In this document: piece by piece, positions 15,077-18,375 of the stretch
Layout: every line of letters starts with the position of its first letter
Numbering within the stretch: the stretch's first letter is position 1
Assembly: GCA_045587665.1 (NCBI GenBank)
Contig: JAZNCT010000054.1
Coordinates: forward strand, 1-18,375
From: SIG710 sp045587665
GTDB lineage: Bacteria > Bacillota > Clostridia > Oscillospirales > CAG-272
Length of the DNA stretch: 18,375 nucleotides
Direction of reading: 5' to 3'
Translations under genes and position numbers: made by a program
Notes under the pieces: model-generated
Seen by the model: the letters and a program-made list of their open reading frames with translations, nothing else
The model's database searches: none
What the model was told of the DNA's origin: nothing

Positions 15077-16300
15077 ATGAAGAATAAAAGCCTTTTTATA
15101 ATCTTGCTTGCCCTGTTTTTAGCCTGCCTTGTTATGATGCTTGGCAGTTTTTATGAAACCGATGTTTTAAGCACCGCGATTCAAATTGCGGTCTGCTTTA
15201 TAGTTTTAGCAATTTTTGTGACTCTGACTGTTAAATTTTCAATTATTAACCCCTATCAAAGGCAACTGCGCAGATTGAACCAAAAGCTTAAAAATGCCGA
15301 AAATCGGCTGACTGTTGCCTCTGACAGAATGAACGAAGGGCTTGTGATAACTAATAGTGAACTGATAATTCTCAGCCTTAACCGAATGGCTATGGAGCTT
15401 CTTCAAACAGGCACAAACTGTGTTGGCTGTGACATAAGAAAGGTTGCTCATTATCTTATTTCCGACGAGCTTTTCAAAAGAGCGGAAAGCGGAGAGCACG
15501 TTGAAGAGCTTATAGAAAACAATGGATTTGAATATCAGATAAAAATCAGCGCCATTCTTTCAGACAGCGGCATAAAAGGCTATGTTATGCTGATATTTGA
15601 TGCAACGCAAAGAGAACGCTCAGAGCAGATGCGAAGAGAATTCACCGCAAATGTTTCTCACGAGCTTAAAACGCCGCTCCATTCGATTCTCGGATGTGCC
15701 GAGCTTCTCAACAGCGGCATGGTAAAGCCCGAAGATGCTGAGCAGTTTTCGGGGCAGATTTATTCGGAAGCAAAAAGAATGGTCAGCCTTATAGAAGATA
15801 TTATAAATCTCTCAAGGCTTGATGAAGGCTCACTTGATATGCAGAGGACCGACGTTGACCTTTATGAGCTTGCTCTTTCAACTGCCAAAACCCTTGAGGG
15901 TGAGGCTGCCGAAGCAGGTATATCATTTGATATCGAAGGTGAGAGTGCTGTTATAAGCGGAATCGCTCCTCTGCTTGGCGGCATAATGCTTAATCTTTGC
16001 GACAACGCTATTAAATACAATAAGGAAAACGGAACCGTTAAGATAATCGTTCACAGCGAAGAAGGCTCGGTTATGCTAAGTGTGTCGGATACTGGAATAG
16101 GTATTCCTGCTGAGCATCAGAGCCGTGTTTTTGAACGCTTCTACAGAGTTGATAAAAGCCACTCAAAGGAAGTGGGCGGCACAGGCCTTGGCCTTTCAAT
16201 AGTCAAGCACTCCGCACGACTGCACGGCGCAAAAATAGAAATGCAAAGTGTAGATGGCGAAGGCACAACCATAACCCTGCGTTTCCCGAAATCAATGTAA
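15077..16300 (+). CDS. phoR: PhoR-like sensor histidine kinase
   Basis: The ATG at 15077 follows GAGGTG by 4 nt. The 407-residue kinase has two N-terminal membrane segments (about 5-25 and 33-54) with only a very short outside loop, so it has no periplasmic sensor domain. A PAS-like domain (about 82-180) follows, then HisKA with phospho-acceptor H195 (NVSHELKTP), and an ATPase domain with N-box NLCDNAIKYN (306-315), G1 DTGIGIP (338-344) and G2 GGTGLGLSI (367-375). The layout matches PhoR kinases, which sense phosphate through the Pst/PhoU system rather than directly. It pairs with the regulator 8 nt upstream and ends in a strong terminator. Confidence 0.9.
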   Translation: MKNKSLFIILLALFLACLVMMLGSFYETDVLSTAIQIAVCFIVLAIFVTLTVKFSIINPYQRQLRRLNQKLKNAENRLTVASDRMNEGLVITNSELIILSLNRMAMELLQTGTNCVGCDIRKVAHYLISDELFKRAESGEHVEELIENNGFEYQIKISAILSDSGIKGYVMLIFDATQRERSEQMRREFTANVSHELKTPLHSILGCAELLNSGMVKPEDAEQFSGQIYSEAKRMVSLIEDIINLSRLDEGSLDMQRTDVDLYELALSTAKTLEGEAAEAGISFDIEGESAVISGIAPLLGGIMLNLCDNAIKYNKENGTVKIIVHSEEGSVMLSVSDTGIGIPAEHQSRVFERFYRVDKSHSKEVGGTGLGLSIVKHSARLHGAKIEMQSVDGEGTTITLRFPKSM

Positions 16301-16337
16301 AAAAACCAAAGAGCTAACCACAGCTCTTTGGTTTTTT
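16300..16337 (+). terminator. Intrinsic terminator after the histidine kinase
   Basis: AAAAAACCAAAGAGCT (16300-16315) pairs perfectly with AGCTCTTTGGTTTTTT (16322-16337) around a 6-nt loop. It starts at the last base of the kinase stop codon and separates the two-component operon from the transporter gene. Confidence 0.95.
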
Positions 16338-16373
16338 CTATAAACAATTATTTTTGGGGATATGGGGCGCGAA

Positions 16374-16412
16374 TTTACACAGATTTTACAAAACTGTGAT
16401 TTTGAATTTGAT
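16374..16412 (+). promoter_or_regulatory. PhoP-box-like direct repeats upstream of the Na/Pi transporter
   Basis: TTTACA (16374-16379), N5, TTTACA (16385-16390) keep the 11-bp periodicity of Bacillus-type PhoP boxes (TTAACA-like repeats spaced by 5 bp). Degenerate units GTGATT (16396-16401) and TTTGAT (16407-16412) continue the phase. Downstream core elements are weak (TTGAAT 16402-16407 and CATAAA 16426-16431, 18-bp spacing), which suits a gene that needs an activator. The regulator would be the PhoB-like protein encoded just upstream. Confidence 0.55.
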
Positions 16413-16461
16413 GAAAAGAGGGTATCATAAAATCATAAAAACTAAAAAAGGAACTATCTTT

Positions 16462-18210
16462 ATGACAATTTTTGACACTCTTACACTCATTGGTGGACTT
16501 TGTCTCTTCCTCTTTGGAATGACTATTATGGGACAGGCTCTGGAACGCCGCGCCGGCGCAAAGCTCAGCTCAATTCTCGGAAAGCTTACCACCGGCAGGT
16601 TAGCAGGTTTTTTCACAGGTCTTGGGGTCACTGCAGTTATTCAAAGCTCTTCGGCAACAACAGTTATGGTTGTTGGATTTGTAAACTCCGGGCTTATGTC
16701 TCTGAAACAAGCGATAAACGTTATAATGGGCGCAAATGTGGGAACAACGGTTACCGCCTGGGTACTCAGCCTTGGCGGTATTTCGGGTGATAACATTTTT
16801 GTTCAGCTGTTAAAGCCCACCTCATTTACCCCCATTCTTGCGCTTATCGGCATTATATGCTTTATGTTCTGCAAGAGCAGTAAAAAGAAGGATGTAGGAA
16901 TGATACTCCTTGGCTTTGCAACGCTGATGTTCGGCATGGATACGATGTCTGCGGCAGTTGCAGGTCTGAAGGATGTTCCTGCGTTCACAAGATTTTTCAC
17001 CATGTTTACAAATCCTGCGCTGGGTATGCTTGCAGGTGCGATCCTCACCGCCATTATTCAGTCAAGTTCTGCCTCGGTAGGTATTCTTCAGGCCCTAGCC
17101 CTCTCCGGACTTGTACCCTACGGAGCAGCAATTCCGATCATCATGGGTCAGAATATAGGAACCTGCGCAACAGCTATGCTCTCTTCTATAGGTGCAAACA
17201 AAAACGCAAGGCGCGCTGCTATTGTTCACCTATCCTTCAACGTTATCGGAACAGCGGTGTGGCTGACCGTCTTTTCAATAGTTAAAGTGGCTGCAGCCCC
17301 TGCCATTCTCGGTGAAAACGCTACCTCCGCAGGTATTGCCGTTTGCCATTCTGTATTCAATATTCTCTGCACTCTTCTTCTCATGCCCATGGCTTCTCCT
17401 CTTGAAAAGCTAGCATACACGATCGTGCCAGATTCCAAAGGGAAAAGCGAAGAAAAGCAGGCTATGCTCGACGAGCGTCTGCTTCAGGCTCCCGCAGTTG
17501 CCCTTGAACGCTGCCGCGCATTAACAGCTCATATGGCAGAGATCGCAACAAATGCCTTTAAAGATTCGCTTATTGCCCTGACCGATTATACTCCTGCTAT
17601 CGCAGAAAGAATAAGAGAGGCCGAAGACGAAACCGATAATTACGAAGACGTTCTGGGAACATATCTTGTAAAGCTCAGCAGCCTTCAGATAGGAGACACC
17701 GACAGTGCCGAGGCTGCAAAGCTGCTCAGAGTTATCGGAGATTTTGAAAGAATTTCAGACCACAGCGTAAATATTATCGAATCGGCAGAGGAGCTTATCC
17801 AAAAGGAATTCGCTTTCTCAGAGGATGCAAGAAAGGAGCTATCTGTTCTTACAGGCGCTGTGAACGAAATACTTGACCTTTCGCTGAAATCCTTTGTTGA
17901 CAGCGACGTAAATGCCGCTATGCTGGTTGAGCCTCTTGAGCAGGTGATAGACAATCTAAAAGAAAAACTTCGTTCAAATCACATTCGCAGAATGCTGACA
18001 GGCGACTGCACCATTGAAGCAGGCTTTGTTTGGTCGGATCTGCTCACAAATCTTGAAAGAACATCGGATCACTGCTCTAATATAGCAGGCTGCGTTGTGG
18101 ATACTCTCCACGGCAATCTGGATCTCCACGAATCACTCCGTACATTCCGCCGTGACAGTGAGGAATATGCAAGAGAGTATAAACGCTACAGCGCAAAATA
18201 TGCTGTTTGA
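16462..18210 (+). CDS. Na+/phosphate cotransporter family protein with C-terminal PhoU-like domain
   Basis: This membrane protein of the NptA/PNaS-type family is expected to move inorganic phosphate with sodium. The ATG at 16462 has AAGGA about 9-10 nt upstream; earlier in-frame ATGs lack support. The 582-residue protein shows the family's inverted duplication: VIQSSSATT (60-67) with GANVGTT (90-96), and IIQSSSAS (198-205) with GQNIGTC (229-235). About eight hydrophobic segments span residues 5-315. Residues about 345-575 form a helical PhoU-like region with a repeated ERxSDH motif (DFERISDHSVNI, LERTSDHCSNI). PhoU-like tails are linked to phosphate-dependent control. Direction of transport (uptake or efflux) cannot be read from the sequence. 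Confidence 0.9.
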   Translation: MTIFDTLTLIGGLCLFLFGMTIMGQALERRAGAKLSSILGKLTTGRLAGFFTGLGVTAVIQSSSATTVMVVGFVNSGLMSLKQAINVIMGANVGTTVTAWVLSLGGISGDNIFVQLLKPTSFTPILALIGIICFMFCKSSKKKDVGMILLGFATLMFGMDTMSAAVAGLKDVPAFTRFFTMFTNPALGMLAGAILTAIIQSSSASVGILQALALSGLVPYGAAIPIIMGQNIGTCATAMLSSIGANKNARRAAIVHLSFNVIGTAVWLTVFSIVKVAAAPAILGENATSAGIAVCHSVFNILCTLLLMPMASPLEKLAYTIVPDSKGKSEEKQAMLDERLLQAPAVALERCRALTAHMAEIATNAFKDSLIALTDYTPAIAERIREAEDETDNYEDVLGTYLVKLSSLQIGDTDSAEAAKLLRVIGDFERISDHSVNIIESAEELIQKEFAFSEDARKELSVLTGAVNEILDLSLKSFVDSDVNAAMLVEPLEQVIDNLKEKLRSNHIRRMLTGDCTIEAGFVWSDLLTNLERTSDHCSNIAGCVVDTLHGNLDLHESLRTFRRDSEEYAREYKRYSAKYAV

Positions 18211-18264
18211 TATCTTCTTTATCCGCCAAGGGCAAAATAGAAGCCAAGATCATTCTGATATAAT

Positions 18265-18319
18265 CCCCTTAGAGTAGACACTTGAAAAAACAAAAAATTT
18301 TCAAGACTACTTTAAGGGG
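18265..18319. repeat. Hairpin at the IS left end, covering the transposase ribosome site
   Basis: CCCCTTA (18265-18271) pairs with TAAGGGG (18313-18319); further in, AGTAG and CTTGAAAA on the left pair with TTTTCAAG and CTACT on the right, with one G/A mismatch and a 2-nt bulge. The right arm contains AAGGGGG, the probable ribosome site of the transposase ATG at 18329. Folding of a read-through transcript would hide that site. Confidence 0.8.
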
Positions 18320-18328
18320 GTTGTTTTT

Positions 18329-18375
18329 ATGCAAAGAAGATCTCACAAAAACAAAGTATATAGCGCGGAGCTGAA
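18329..18375 (+). CDS. IS3-family OrfA-like transposase, N-terminal fragment
   Basis: ATG 18329-18331 is preceded by AAGGGGG (18314-18320) 8 nt upstream. Fifteen codons are visible (MQRRSHKNKVYSAEL), basic and then YSAEL, resembling the start of IS3-family OrfA helix-turn-helix proteins (KxYSxEFK type). The rest lies beyond the window. Confidence 0.6.
   Translation, partial: MQRRSHKNKVYSAEL

Larger units (their letters stand above)
18265..18375 (+). mobile_element. Left end of an IS3-like insertion sequence (cut by window edge)
   Basis: The region holds an inverted-repeat-rich end (AGAGTAGACACTTGAAAA at 18271-18288) followed by the start of an OrfA-like frame. The exact outer end is uncertain, somewhere at about 18265-18272. 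Between the transporter stop (18210) and this point are about 55 nt with no gene. Confidence 0.6.

Noticed and set aside
18256..18264. TGATATAAT as an extended -10 promoter reading into the IS
   Set aside because: No -35-like hexamer lies at 16-18 bp upstream; in A/T-rich sequence this can occur by chance.

Overview
The window looks like the chromosome of an obligately anaerobic, low-to-mid GC Firmicute, most likely a Clostridia member near Ruminococcus/Oscillospiraceae. Three things point there: an oxygen-sensitive class III ribonucleotide reductase (nrdDG), a secreted protein with a type I dockerin and a cohesin-like domain (cellulosome-type parts), and SigA promoters close to the Gram-positive consensus. 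No tool was run; all assignments come from reading motifs.

Layout, left to right. Bases 1-~203: 3' end of an IS3-like transposase and its tail, with a nested hairpin. 291-2978 (minus): nrdD-nrdG, read from a perfect extended -10 promoter that carries two NrdR-like boxes 32 bp apart. 3095-5012 (plus): a divergent gene for a secreted transglutaminase-like/cohesin/dockerin protein. 5011-5055: a bidirectional 21-bp terminator shared with the convergent pyr operon. 5054-13945 (minus): one de novo pyrimidine operon, in transcription order pyrC-carB-pyrK-pyrD-pyrF-pyrE-pyrB, with a consensus promoter and a leader that can fold into competing terminator and antiterminator hairpins. 14038-16337 (plus): a second promoter, a small frameshifted gene, a PhoB-like response regulator (TTG start), a PhoR-like kinase and a strong terminator. 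16374-18210 (plus): a Na/Pi cotransporter with a C-terminal PhoU-like domain, preceded by PhoP-box-like repeats. 18265-end: left end of another IS3-like element, cut by the window edge.

How the genes work together. The pyr operon covers every step from carbamoyl phosphate to UMP except the glutaminase subunit CarA, which is absent here, as is pyrR. PyrB is unusual: it carries a PyrI-type four-cysteine zinc domain at its C terminus but not the nucleotide-binding allosteric domain. PhoB/PhoR and the transporter probably form a local phosphate-starvation module. nrdDG makes dNTPs anaerobically, so two nucleotide-supply loci lie close together.

The best candidates for something not well described are the PyrB/zinc-domain fusion, the PyrR-box-less pyr leader with a tiny ORF ending in the antiterminator arm, and the transglutaminase-cohesin-dockerin architecture. 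I found no CRISPR array, tRNA, rRNA, phage module or recognisable defence system.
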